Source: Sarcophilus harrisii (taxonomy: Eukaryota; Chordata; Mammalia; Dasyuromorphia; Dasyuridae). Taken from it: a stretch of 64,000 bases of DNA. Below, in pieces: positions 10,265 through 21,364 of the stretch. The DNA lies in the NCBI RefSeq assembly GCF_902635505.1, contig NC_045428.1:300691107-300755106 (forward strand). The letters are read 5' to 3'. Positions within the stretch are counted from its first letter, which is position 1, and each line of letters begins with the position of its first letter. The notes below the pieces were generated by a model. It searched no databases, was not told where the DNA came from, and saw only the letters and a list, made by a program, of their open reading frames with translations. Made by a program: the position numbers and the translations under genes.

Positions 10265-11600
10265 TCTATTCTAAACTATCAATCAAGTATTTATTAAACA
10301 TTTATTATGATCCAATCATTGTGCTAGGTTAAAGAGATACAATGACTCCACTGAAATGTAATGTAGGCTCTCAAACTTACATATGCATTTATGGACATAT
10401 AAAAAAATGTTAGGAAGGAAATGGCTTCTTTTTGTAGGAGAGTGTATCTGCAAATGAGGGAATCACAAAAGGTTTCATACAGAAAATAGATGAGATGAGT
10501 CTTGCAGAAACCTCGACATTTCACCAGGAGAGTGCATTTCAGAGTTGGGGGGAGGCCAATGCAAAGGCATAGATGAGAAAAGGAATTTGTATGTGGGGAA
10601 AAGGTAAACAGACCAAGTAAACAGAATCATAAAGTTTGTGAAAAGGAGTATTACTTATTACATTGGAAAGGTAAATTGGAACCAGGTTGTGAAGGGCTTT
10701 AAATTTTTATTTGTATCTTCAGTGTTTAATGAGATAATTTGCATATATTTAGAGTTTAGGAAATGGTTTTTCATTCATTCATTTAAATTACAGAGTAAGG
10801 ATTTTATATTTGATCCTGTGATAATAGAGAACCACTGGTGTCAGAGTAGGGAAATAACAGGATCAGACTCATGTTTTAAGATTATCTTCTTGTGGGGTGA
10901 GATGGGATGGAGGTAGGAGTGGAAGGTGTAGGTGGAGAGTATGGATTGTCAGGGATATTTGATAGGAGTTCAGGTGAAATGTGGGGTCTGAATTAAGGTG
11001 GTAGCTGTATTGGGGGAGAGAAGGGGACATAGTAGAGATGTTCTCTAGGTAGAAACAATATTCATTAGATATGAAAGATCATGTAGAATGAAGATGATGA
11101 GAAGAATAAAGTAGAAGGTTGACACAGAAAGCCTAAATGACTAAGAATGATAGTCTCATTGACAGTAACAGAAAAATTCAGAAGGGTGGATTTTACAAAA
11201 TAATGAGTTTGGTTTTGATATGTTAAATTTGAGGTGTTTACCAACATACTGTTCAAAATGTCCATAATGATGAAGAAGGACTGGAGTTTAGGAGAGATGC
11301 ATAGATCTGGGAGTCATCTTCAGAAAGGTGATAATTTAATCCCTGGAAAATGATGAGATCACCTAGAGTGTAGAGAGAGAAGAGGGGGGCCCCTGGATAG
11401 AGTCCTGGAGTACACCTACAATTTTAGATGCATAGTTGTTTTGTATGTAGTCTCCCTCATTAGAATGTAAACTTTTCGAGATCAAGGACTTTTTTTGGGG
11501 GGTAGAGGGCTTGATGTTTACGTTTCTTTCTTTTCTAAGCATGTCTACTACATAAGTTATCTTGTCTAAAAGAAAAATTGCATATGATGGCAATATATAG
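10265..11600 (-). mobile_element. L2 LINE, 3' UTR through reverse transcriptase, antisense
   Basis: This is the longest L2 piece in the window. The 3' terminus is at 10278 (aagtatttattaaacattta). The 3' UTR and ORF2 end follow, with ggttgtgaagggctttaaat at 10684-10703 and ttttatatttgatcctgtga at 10801-10820. On the minus strand, codons around 11160-11240 read QNQTHYF then NFSVTVNETIILS, matching the L2 block KTELIIF..ISVNGTTI. Those near 11370-11425 read VGVLQDSIQGP, matching the RT motif GVPQGSVLGP. It has many stops and frame changes and is an old relic. Confidence 0.8.
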
Positions 11601-11619
11601 CATCAGAACAAAGCTGAAT

Positions 11620-11715
11620 TCCTGACTGTCACTTTCTTGGTCTGTGATTTTCCACAAATCATTATATTACCCTGTGTTTCTTAGCTGCAAAATGGAGAAA
11701 GTAGAATTTTGGAAC
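11620..11715 (+). repeat. MIR fragment
   Basis: ctgaattcctgactgtcact, followed by tttccacaaatcat and ttagctgcaaaatgg. Confidence 0.45.
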
Positions 11716-11734
11716 TTATGTCACATTTTCCAAA

Positions 11735-11850
11735 TGAGGACCTTGAGTAAATGAAATCAGGAGAATAAAATGATTTTCCTAAAATCATTTGGGAGCAAGT
11801 TAGTATCAGAGTTGGAATTTGAAACTAATTCTCTAGATTACTAGACACCC
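11735..11850 (-). repeat. MIR fragment, antisense
   Basis: Pattern gaggaccttgagtaaa, then gtatcagagttggaatttga and tagattactagacacc. Confidence 0.45.
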
Positions 11851-11929
11851 TTCCCCATATGATTTACATGAATTTTATGTGTAACTAGCATGCTTTCTTT
11901 CAGGAGTGTTAAATCATCATATTTGATTC

Positions 11930-11985
11930 TCTTATAAATTCCCTGTAGCCATAAAATACTACATAAATAGTAACTGTTATTAGTT
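11930..11985 (+). repeat. MIR 3' end
   Basis: ataaaatactacataaatag followed by taactgttattag. Confidence 0.4.
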
Positions 11986-12057
11986 TAAAAAAAAAAAAAA
12001 GGAAATGTGGTAGAGTGACTGGAAAGTGGTCTTAAATCAAGGAAGACTATGTTTAAG

Positions 12058-12280
12058 TGAGAAGCAGCAGGGTGTAGTGGGTAGAAAGCTAATGTCAAAG
12101 GCAGGCACACCCAGGTTCAGTCCCAGCTCTGACACATTGTCTGTGGGATTCTGGAAGAGTTCCGCTGTCTCAGTTCTAAGCAACTCTCTTAAGACAGTAA
12201 GTTGCAAAACAGGTACCCATCTGTATGGTAGGGGGAGTTGCAGCACTCAATAATTCCCCATTCAGAGAAATCACAAGTAT
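12058..12280 (+). repeat. tRNA-type CORE-SINE (gggagtt-tail family), sense
   Basis: agcagcagggtgtagtgggt forms the tRNA-like head. It is followed by cccaggttcagtcccagctc and then the tail with gtaagttgcaaaacaggta and tagggggagtt. This is the best copy of this SINE in the window. Confidence 0.7.
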
Positions 12281-12289
12281 ATTTCCTAC

Positions 12290-12685
12290 CTTGAGCCACT
12301 TAATTCATCACAAGCTCCCTGGGCAACTAACTCTCTAAGCCTTTAAAGTCCAGAACAATTGTTCCACTGCATTGATATAAGAAAAATCCTACACCAATGA
12401 AATCACACATGTAATAGAAAAAATATTAAAATTGAAATCTTATTCTAATGATTCAGTATGGTACAGAAGTGATATGGTTTCTTAAGCCATGTTGACCAGT
12501 TCTGGAAGCTGAAAAGACTTGAAATGCAGATCAATTTGGAAAAGATCATCACTGACCTTTGGAATTTGCAAGTAAATTAGCTGATTTGGCTGTAACACTC
12601 ATAAATCACCAACCAATTCCTAGAGGGGTTAGTATCTTGGGAAGTAGAAAGAATATCCATGATTGATGAAACTATAGATGTTTCT
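12290..12685. other. intron, nothing recognised
   Basis: AT-rich unique sequence. ctacaccaatgaaatcac (12391-12408) resembles the end of the preceding SINE family. Confidence 0.35.
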
Positions 12686-12689
12686 AAGA

Positions 12690-12800
12690 AATGAAGTGGC
12701 TGGAGTCAAAGAGGGCCTAAGTAACAAGATCACACAGCTGATTGACAAAGCAAGAACTAGAACCCAAATCAAGTTCACTTCTCCCTCAGCATTTGCCAAA
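12690..12800 (-). repeat. MIR fragment, antisense
   Basis: aagatcacacagctgattgac, then agaactagaacccaaatc and ttctccctcagc. Confidence 0.55.
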
Positions 12801-13080
12801 TTAGTATCATATTTTTAAAAGTTATTAACAGATAACCAATAGCAGATGTGTTGAAATGGTCAAAGGATTCATGACAACAGTGAAAATTGAATATACACAT
12901 GAATCAGAGTTTAGTATTGTAATTTAAGGAAAATTTATGCTAAAGCTACCCATTTCATGATTAGCATAGTCATGACTTTCAGCATGCTAGTTACATATAA
13001 CATTTATGTAAATCACTATAACTTTGTAAGGATTCTGGACTTGGGGGCTCTTGGAGGCAATGTGAATGATGAATAGAGAA
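12801..13080. other. intron, nothing recognised
   Basis: Unique AT-rich sequence. Confidence 0.35.
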
Positions 13081-13084
13081 AAGA

Positions 13085-13275
13085 CAGACCTCCAAGAGGT
13101 GGTGTATAAAAAGAACTGGATTCAAATTCTGACCCCACTACAAGATTGTTGTGTGTCCTTGGAACAAATAAGATATCATTAGCTCTCTGGGCCTCAGTTT
13201 CCTCATCTATAAAATGAGAAGGTTGGATTTAGGAATATAAGATCCTTTCCAGCTCCAAATTTGTGATCTTATAAT
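13085..13275 (+). repeat. THER1/MIR-type SINE, sense
   Basis: gattcaaattctgaccccac, then ctgggcctcagtttcctcat and ggatttaggaatataagatc with an agctccaaatttgtgatct end. Confidence 0.7.
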
Positions 13276-13554
13276 TTCAGGCAAGGAAGAGAAATATACA
13301 GAGGTGAGGATCACCAATTATCTAGAGAGGTAGATGGCTCCAATGAGCCCCATTACCTATGGATAATGCTCTCCTTTATTACCTCTCTTAATTTCTGATC
13401 CAAGTCCTCTCTTATGTATGAGTCACAATGTAAGGTGCTGAAGATAAAAAAGACAAAAAGAAAACAAATTTGCCATGCTCTTTTCACAAATTGTTGAGGC
13501 CCTAGATATTCATCATTTTGTGGCCAACTTTCTGGGGATGTGCCCCTCCAATCC

Positions 13555-13690
13555 CTTATTCATCCAACATTTATTTTCAAAGTACTTATTCTGTGTCTCT
13601 CTCTACCCCACATCCCTCCTTTTGGCTCTGGCAAATCAGAATCAAAAAAGGAAGTAGTTCTTGCCCTCAAGGGGCTTATTCTTTTCTTGA
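13555..13690 (-). mobile_element. L2 3' end, antisense
   Basis: ccaacatttattttcaaagta, then gtagttcttgccctcaaggg at 13653-13672. A chance frame of 60-82 residues crosses it. Confidence 0.5.
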
Positions 13691-13819
13691 ATTGCTGCTA
13701 CCCAAAATATTCAATTATCTGGTGGCCAATCTTAGGAACTTGTAGAGTTTATGCTGACATAATGCAAGGGTCACTGCTTATCAACTAGAGTGGCTTTAGG
13801 ACTTTAGAGGAGGAAAAGA

Positions 13820-14210
13820 CAATTTTTAAAAAATAATAACTTTTTATTTTAAAATATATGCGAAGATAGTTTTCAATATTTACTGTTGCAAAATCTTGTG
13901 TTCCAAATTTTTCTCCTTTTCTTTCCCCGGCCTCTGCCCCTAGACAGCAAGTAATTCAATATCTATTATAAACAAATGCAATTCTTTTATACCTATTTCT
14001 ACATTTATTAGCCTGCACAAGAAAAATCAAATCAAAAAGGGGAAAAATGAGAAGAAAAAAAAAGCAAACCCACAACTAACAAAAAAGGTGAAAATACTAT
14101 GTTGTGATTCACATTCAGTCCCCACAGTCCTCCTTCTGGATGCAGATGTCTCTCTCTATCAAAATCTCTTAGAATTGGCCTGAATCATCTAATTGTAGGA
14201 CCAGTGATTG
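13820..14210 (-). mobile_element. L1 3' UTR, antisense
   Basis: taactttttattttaaaata, agatagttttcaatatttac, ccctagacagcaagtaattc and aaggtgaaaatactatgttg appear in the order of the reversed marsupial L1 3' UTR. Confidence 0.8.
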
Positions 14211-14640
14211 ATATAATATCTGTCTTTGATAAAACTGAAGGGAATTAGGAAAGAAAACTGGAAGAAGAATGAGGAGAAGAGGATGAGATGAGAAATCATT
14301 GGGGAAGAAGATTTACTAAGTGTTTTAAGTACCTGTTATATTCTAGGTACTGACATTCTTAATAAATTAAATAAATTTATTCTTAATAAAAATTCCCCCT
14401 TTTTTTTAAGGGAAAAAAACTCCAAATAAAGGAACCCAGATATGGTAGTTGCCCTTAGTCTATCTGCAGCTGCATTTTGAGGTTGTGGGTGGGCCCTTCT
14501 CAGTCCTCAGACATAATCGTATTTAAGCATAATTCCAAGTGGCATATTTCTTCATCTCTGTCCCTTTAACCCCTTCTTTCCTGTCCCTGTCAACATACTC
14601 AAAGCAACAAGTCCTTTGACAGCCAGACTGGGTATTATCA
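14211..14640. other. intron, mostly unique
   Basis: Holds an L2-like scrap near 14310-14345 (agtgttttaagtacctgtta) and a run of unique sequence after it. Confidence 0.4.
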
Positions 14641-14644
14641 TGTT

Positions 14645-14815
14645 GTATCCTAGATTTAGAGCTAAAAGGGCTCTATGCAGTCTAAACCCTTCATCTCCCA
14701 GAAGAGCAAACTGAGGCACAGGGACATTAAAGTGGCTTTCTTAGAATCAAAATTTGAATCCAAATATTATTGCCTTGAAATCCAATGTCCAACCCACTAT
14801 GATATACTACCTCTT
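14645..14815 (-). repeat. THER1/MIR-type SINE, antisense
   Basis: agatttagagctaaaagggc, agagcaaactgaggcacagg and atccaatgtccaacccacta. Confidence 0.65.
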
Positions 14816-14979
14816 TTTTTGGGAGGGGGGAGAGAATAAAATTGGGCTCTTTTATGTGCTGCTCCTTCTTATGACAATGACATAAGTAATCAATAGGCCT
14901 TTCCATTTCTGGAAAAGAAGATGAAAAATCATCCTTTCTTCAACTGATAAATAAAGTGAATAAGACCCTAGCAAAAAAT

Positions 14980-15660
14980 TAGGAAGATGAGTTTGAGTCT
15001 ATAAATTCATTGCAGGCAAATTTGTGCATTCTGGACATCATGAACCTCATCACAACCATGGAGGTGGGTGGTTTTGATTCGTTTCTTGTGGCCATGGACT
15101 ATGGACTTGTCCCATATTAGCCAACTCAGTGAAAATTTGCTGCAGAAAATGATGTGGATGTTCGAGGGGAAGTACTTGGGCTAGTGATTCACTAACTGTC
15201 CCTTACCTCTTCCTCTTGAGTCATTTATTCTAAGTCTTCCTCTGGGGCTTAGATATACTAGATTGTCTGGCATCACGTGACTGACAGAAGGCTTACTGAG
15301 AAACCTTTTAAGAAATCCGTCCTGGCTACTCATCCCCTTTTAGCCTGGGATGGGGAATCTCTGACCTCTCCTAATAGGCCTGCTTTATTTCACTAAGCCC
15401 CTGACAAGGAACTTATGAGATCAAATTGCTTTGGTACTACTCCTATAGACCCCAGATAACTAATTCCTCTCATGGTAAGCAGTTATCATCATTCTGTTCA
15501 GAGACTAGCCTCAGATGGTTTCATTAAGAGGTAGGAACAGTAATTAACCCTGTTATTGCTGGAGATATTTTTTGAAGAGCTAGAAGTCCCTATATATCTT
15601 ATTTCCTTCTAGAGCAATACTAGACCATAAATCTGGATTTAATTTTGAAAAAAGAAGCTT
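14980..15660. other. repeat-poor intronic island
   Basis: I recognise no LINE or SINE here. Base composition is more even than in the neighbouring repeats. No ORF longer than 60 codons is present. It could be unique sequence with a regulatory role, or an old LTR relic that I cannot name. Confidence 0.4.
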
Positions 15661-16810
15661 AGAACAAAAATGTTCATTCCAAAGGTAGCTTTCCAGAGCT
15701 ATGGAAATCAGACATCCCCTGTTTTTTAAAAGAATCAAGATAAGGAGACAGCACAGTTTTTGATTTCAAAGAGATCCTGTGGCCCAGCTGATAAATTGAC
15801 TAACACCTCTGTTTCTAAAGCAAATGTCTAAAACCTAACTCATTCCTTTATACACTTGGAAAGCATTCAGAATTCCTTGGTGAAATAGACCTTCATTTGT
15901 CAAATAGATATTCATAAACTTTGAAGGACTTTATGAAGTTGAAATGGAAATTCTCAAATTCTATGTATAATTTTAGTTGAAGAGAGTTGTTTTTTTTTTT
16001 TTAAATACCAAAATGGAGTGGGGCGGTGGAGAAGGGGAAGAACAGAACTTAACTATCAGAAACTAAATTTTTAAATTAAAATTCAGATTTAATATTTAAA
16101 GAAAAAGGATGAAAGCTATTAGTATTTTTTTCATTTTTTAAGGCAAGGGACACTATTTTATATTTTTTGTTCATCTCAGTATCTGGTACATACAGTGCTT
16201 TACATAATTTGCTACTCAATAGCTATTTGTTGACTAGATGAATGAATGACCAGTTGTTTTCCAAAGTAGAAAGAGTAATTCTAAATTCCTGAAAAGCCTC
16301 AGAGGGTGATAACAGTCAATAATTTACTTGAATCACAACTCCAAATGAACAGAATATAAGGAAGAAATTCACCATTTGACAACCCAGGCACTTCATCTAC
16401 TGTCTCTTGTCTTTCCAGTTTCTTTTCTTTTCCTTCTATCCTTTGTATATCCTTATATTTTATTTACATAAAAATAAAGATATTTTATATTCTTATGCTT
16501 TACTTGGTTTTAACCACTCTTATTTTTTTATTCCTTTTATTCCTTTTTCTCCTCTATAATTTCCATTCTTGCCTTCCTTAACTGGGAACAGTATAGAAGT
16601 AAAATATATTTTACTATATTTCTGGTTAGAGAAATTCAATTTTTTTTTCAGTATTGCACACAAAACTGCAAATAGAGTTATCTCTATCTATCTATCTATC
16701 TATAGGTATATTATAAGGAAAAGTAAACAGTCAAAAAGTACAAATGCTAGGTACATGTCCTGCTAGAGCTCATTTTTTTCTACTATTAAATATGGAGAGT
16801 TAGTCTAGTC
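15661..16810. other. intron, AT-rich, no clear repeat
   Basis: Contains a T run at 15990-16002 and scraps resembling L2 3' end (16170-16260: gtatctggtacatacagtgc, then gttgactagatgaatgaatg). The rest is unassigned. Confidence 0.4.
16681..16706 (+). repeat. (CTAT)n microsatellite
   Basis: About five to six tetranucleotide units. Confidence 0.9.
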
Positions 16811-16814
16811 AATT

Positions 16815-17095
16815 TGTCTCCAGTATTTATTCAATGTCAGGCACTGGGCCAAGCAATGGGGAATGCAAAGAAAGGCAAAAACAGTCCTTAGCCTCAGAAA
16901 GCTAACCATCTAGGGGATGGAAAACAATGCATATAGGTATATAAATAATAGATGAAAAGCAGAGGACTCTAGCTATCTGAGGAGCAGGAAGGAGGAATGG
17001 GAAAGGCTCCCTACAGGAAATGGCAGTTGAGCTGTCTTGAAGGAAGTCAAGGATTCTAAGAATCAGAGGTGAGAAGCAGGAGTGTTGAAAGCATT
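16815..17095 (-). mobile_element. L2 3' end, antisense
   Basis: gtatttattcaatgtcaggc, atggggaatgcaaagaaagg, gggaaaggctccctacagga and gagctgtcttgaaggaagtc. Confidence 0.75.
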
Positions 17096-17141
17096 TCTTT
17101 ACTTCATTATGGAAAGATACATCATTGAAGATCAGTTAGTT

Positions 17142-17142
<1 letters not shown>

Positions 17143-17184
<42 letters not shown>

Positions 17185-17185
17185 T

Positions 17186-17219
<34 letters not shown>

Positions 17220-17255
17220 CCCTCCTCCTCCTCCTCCTTCTTTCTCTTTCTCTCT
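17143..17255 (+). repeat. (CT)n/(CCT)n microsatellite at an L1 tail
   Basis: An almost pure pyrimidine run directly abuts the 3' end of the antisense L1 at 17256, where a poly-T (the reversed poly-A) is expected. Confidence 0.9.
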
Positions 17256-18240
17256 CTTTTATTAAAGCTTTTTATTCACAAAACATATACATGAGTAATT
17301 TTTCAACACTGACCCTTGCAAAATTTTGTTCCAAATTTTTCCCTACTTCCCCCTACCTCTTCCCCTAGATGGCAGGTAATCCAATACATGTTAAATATGT
17401 TAAATCCAATATATGTATACATGTTTATACAGTTATCTTGCTCAAGAAAAATTGGATCTAGAAAGAAAAAAAATCTGAGAAGGAAAACAAAAATGCAAGC
17501 AAACATCAATAGAAAGCATGAAAATGCTATGTAGTGGTTCACACTCAATTCCCACAGACCTCTTTCTGGGTGTAGATAGCTTTCTTCATCATTGAACACT
17601 TGGAACTGGTTTGAATCATCTCATGGTTGAAGAGAGCCACATCCATCAGAATTGATCATCATAGAGTCTTGTTGTTGCTATGTATAATGGTCTCCTGGTT
17701 CTACTTGTTTCACTCAGCATCAGTTCATGTATGTCTCTCCAGGCCTCTCTGAAATCATCCTGCTGGTCATTTCTTACAGAACAATAATGTTCCATAACAT
17801 TCATATACATAATTTTATCAGCCAGTCTCCAACCGATGGGCATCCATCAAGTTTCCAGGTTCTTGTCATTACAAAGAGCGCTGCCACATTTTTGCACATG
17901 CCCTTCTTTAAGATCTCTTTGGGATGTAAGCCCAGTAGAAACACTGTTGAGTCAAAGAGTATGCATAGTTTGATAACTTTTTGGGCATAGTTCCAAATTG
18001 CTCTCCAGAATGGTTGGATTCGTTCACAGTTCCACTAACAATGTATCAATATCCCAGTTTTCTCACATCCAACATTAGCCATTATCTTTTCCTGTCATCT
18101 TAGCCAATCTGAGAGATGTGTAGTGGTATCTCAGAGTTGTCTTAATTCGCATTTTTCTGATCAATAGTGATTTGGAGCACCTTTTCATATAACTAGGAAT
18201 AGTTTCAATTTCTTTATCTGAAAATTGTCTGTTCATTTGA
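17256..18240 (-). mobile_element. L1, 3' UTR and ORF2 C-terminus, antisense
   Basis: About 1 kb of well-preserved marsupial L1. The 3' end attaaagctttttattcac is followed by ccctagatggcaggtaatcc, ttggaactggtttgaatcat and gatgggcatccatcaagttt, then atagttccaaattgctctcc in ORF2. It is 5'-truncated and has no intact frame. Confidence 0.9.
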
Positions 18241-18570
18241 GTTCATCATTCTCTTAAGAAAGGAACATAATTCATTAGTAGAGTTGGAATCTCCAATTCA
18301 AGCAGAGGTGTGAAAAATCTTGGGATTTTATAAGTGAGAAATCTGGATGATTTGATAAAGATTGTAAAGATTTGAGGACCGGGGAAAAGATTCAGGGACA
18401 GATAATGGTCTAAAAGGTTGGGACAATCTTGAAGAATAAAAGGCTGATTGTGTGTGAAAACTTGGGACTTTTCTGGCCCCTCCTCATTTAATCAATTGAT
18501 ATCACATTGGTTCTGTCTCTTGAGGCAGTATCTCCCACATCAATTCCTTTCATTCTGTTCCTAATGCTAT
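18241..18570. other. intron, nothing recognised
   Basis: Unique sequence with an atcaattgat palindrome near 18491-18500. Confidence 0.35.
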
Positions 18571-18574
18571 CCCC

Positions 18575-18910
18575 TTGTAATTCCTGAATCTGTAGCACAT
18601 TTTCTCTCTCATCTCTATGTCTTTGCATAGACTCTTCCAGTGGAAGACACTCCATTCTCATCCTTGTCACTTGGAATCCCTATTGTTCTTCCAAATTTCT
18701 CTTAAATGCTACCTTTCTTGTCATCTCCCTGATCCCCAGGTTTCTAGTGCTTCCCATTTACCCTGTTTGGCTTGTATTTACTTTGTACATTGTTTATTCT
18801 TGTTGTATACATGTTATTTCCCTCAGGCACTGTCCACTCCTTGAACATTTTTGTCTTTTAATCTCCAGTGCCTAGTAAGCATTTAATAATTTTTTGGCTT
18901 GATTGATTGG
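18575..18910 (+). mobile_element. L2 3' end, sense
   Basis: tctccctgatccccaggttt, then tttgtacattgtttattctt, tctccagtgcctagtaagca and taataattttttggcttgattgatt as the 3' terminus. Confidence 0.75.
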
Positions 18911-19029
18911 ATCAGGCTGTTGTAATAACCTTTTCTCCCTTCAGTTACCATCTCCTGTAGGTCTCTACCAGATCCAGTCAACTATGTGATTTTCCTCTTC
19001 TTCAATTATTTCTCTTTGTTTAAACCAAG

Positions 19030-19225
19030 ATGAACAATGAATAAAGCACTGGGCTAGAAGTCAGATACATACTAATTGTGTAACCCCGGACAGGTCATTT
19101 AACCCTCTTTGCTTAAGTTTCTCAACTATAATGAGCTGGAAAAGTAAATGGCAAACTATTCCAGTATCTTTGTCAAGAAAACCCAAATGGTATTATGAAG
19201 TTATACACAACTGAAACAAAATCAA
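19030..19225 (+). repeat. CORE-SINE with RTE/BovB-like tail, sense
   Basis: A tRNA-like head (aagcactgggctagaagtca) is followed by gagctggaaaagtaaatggc, then ccagtatctttgtcaagaaa and acacaactgaaac at the end. Confidence 0.75.
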
Positions 19226-19229
19226 TATT

Positions 19230-19385
19230 CTACTATCCCATGTTGATATTGTCCCTATTTTACAAAATGAGAAAATTGAGTCTGAGATAAGTTAAGTGAC
19301 TTACCTATGGTTAGAGGTGAGGTTTGAATAGGATTCCTTTCATTCTAATAGTAGTGTTCTTTCCACTATTCCACACTGATATTCA
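19230..19385 (-). repeat. MIR fragment, antisense
   Basis: ttttacaaaatgagaaaattg, gttaagtgacttacctatgg and attccacactg. Confidence 0.6.
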
Positions 19386-19429
19386 CTGACAACTTTCTTA
19401 GGGCCCTATGTCTTATGTGTATCTAATCC

Positions 19430-19490
19430 ATACATCCATCCATATATCCATCCATCCATCCATCCATACATACATACATATATGCATACT
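19430..19490 (+). repeat. (CATC)n/(CATA)n microsatellite
   Basis: Imperfect tetranucleotide repeat shifting from CATC to CATA. Confidence 0.85.
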
Positions 19491-19494
19491 CTAG

Positions 19495-20250
19495 TCTTAT
19501 TCACTCTTTACAAGACTTTAAACTCTTGGAGGCCAAAGACTATATCTAACTGGCTTTTGAATCCAGCACAGTGAATAATGGAATATGTTGCATGTATTAG
19601 GTACTTAATAATAAATATTGATTGAATGCATGTATAAATGAATGAATCAATCATTGAATCATTAAAGAAGGAAAAGGGGCCAGGCTCTGAGTTCCAAAAG
19701 CCTAGGCTAGGGGAGAAAATCATTAATGCTCATAAATAAATCATTACAGTGAAAAATTACCCAAGGAAAACCTTGATGGGCCTGGGGAATCTTCTCTATA
19801 AGCTTTCTTTCATTATAAAGGGCACCCCTGGAGCTATGTTAGTTAGGCAAACTTTGACTGTAGCTTCTCCAAGTCTTCAAGTCTGAGCATATAGAGCAAG
19901 TTATGTTTTACAATTTTTATTTTCTTTGAAGAAACTTTGCTTTACCTGAGCCAATATGGTATTTCTTCCCAAAACACTAAATTTACTTTTCATCTATGTT
20001 CTTTCAGCTCCACCCTACTTACCAATCTATTCCTTCATACTCACAAAAACAAAAGCTCCTTTCCAATCAAAGCTTCCTTTACCCCACCCTACCCCTTAGG
20101 TACAACATTTTATAGTCTACCACTTAAGAGAAATTTGATTTCTGGGACTTTTGGAAGACTCCCTTATCCAAAACAAAACTTTCCTCCTGTTGATACCTTA
20201 CATTCCATAAATTCAGGAGTAAAAACTTATATTTCTCTGTAAAAGAAAGG
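19495..20250. other. intron, partly L2-like, otherwise unique
   Basis: Positions 19505-19640 read like a sense L2 3' end (aaactcttggaggccaaaga, tattaggtacttaataataa). The 101-codon frame at 19937 has no recognisable family. Confidence 0.45.
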
Positions 20251-20254
20251 TTTA

Positions 20255-20400
20255 ATGTTTTGTTTTGCTGAGGCAATTGGGGTTAAGTGACTTGCCCAGG
20301 GTCACACAGATAGGAAATGTTAAGTGTGTCTGAGGTCAGATTTGAACTCAGGTCCTCCTGACTTCAGAGCTGGTGCTCTATTCACTGCACCACCACGTTC
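20255..20400 (-). repeat. WSINE1-type SINE, antisense
   Basis: ttgctgaggcaattggggtt, gacttgcccagggtcacaca, tctgaggtcagatttgaact and gtgctctattcactgcacca, in full order. Well preserved. Confidence 0.85.
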
Positions 20401-21040
20401 TAATTTTCCCATTGGGTGCAAAATCCCAGAGGACTCAGAAACTCACTGATTTTCACCTTTTCTGAACTCAGAACTCCATCATTTATTGTCCATCCCACAA
20501 AATTTAATCTTGTCTTATGGCTCAATTCTGGATTCATCTGAAAGTTTTATCCTCCCAATTTAATTATTCACTTTTTACAGGAAGCTATCATATTGTATTC
20601 ATTATTTCCCATAACTCTCTACCATGATGTTGGGCCCATAGTAAATAGTTAATCTCTGCTTATTGATTAATCCCTGTTTGCTGCCCCTAGAGAATTAATA
20701 GATTTTTAAAGACCTCTGCAGTAATTTCATACAGAGTCTAGAATGGTTTTGAAGTCTCATTTATGGAAACTTTCATTCTGAATCTGGAGAAATTACAATA
20801 CTATACATGCATTTAAGGTCACCAAAGGGATTTATGTCTACTCTGGGATAGAAATAGAAACCAGGTTCAGAGTTTAGTTGTGAAACTCTCAGAGTCATTG
20901 AATATTTGATTAGATCTTGTTGAGCCAGAGTTCAACAATTCAAAAAATATTTGCTAGCTCTTATAAGCAAAGTACTTTGTTGTTGATGATGATTCCTATC
21001 CATTTTGCTATTTCAATGAAAACCATAGGCCCAGGTACCT
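20401..21040. other. intron, nothing firm
   Basis: An L2-like scrap near 20610-20670; otherwise unique. Confidence 0.35.
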
Positions 21041-21044
21041 ATAA

Positions 21045-21302
21045 TGAGGTTTGCTTTTGGTTGTTGAATTGTTTCAGTTGTATCCTATTCATGACACCAT
21101 TTGGGATTTTCTTGACCAAGATGCTTGAGTGGTTTGCCATTTCCATTTCCAGCTCATTTTACAGATGAGGAAACTGAGTCAAACAGGATTAAATGACTTG
21201 CCTAGCATCACAAAGTTAGAAAGTGACTGAAGCTAGATTTCAACTCAAGTCCTCCTGATTCTAGGGCCAGAGTTCTATCCACTGCAATCCATCTAGCTGC
21301 TC
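21045..21302 (-). repeat. CORE-SINE with RTE/BovB-like tail, antisense, near full length
   Basis: The tail is first (acaccatttgggattttctt, agtggtttgccatttccatt). The CORE follows (ttacagatgaggaaactgag), then the tRNA-like head (ttctatccactgcaatccat, ctagctgc). Confidence 0.85.
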
Positions 21303-21341
21303 TAAGGGTACTTTCTTAGATGTTGATATATACAAAGCAGG

Positions 21342-21360
21342 AAAAAAAAAAAAAAAAAAA
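21342..21360 (+). repeat. A run
   Basis: Nineteen consecutive A. Confidence 0.9.
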
Positions 21361-21364
21361 GATA

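Noticed and set aside
19937-20242. 101-codon frame on +
   Set aside because: No start context, domain or neighbour supports it. Unique AT-rich intron.
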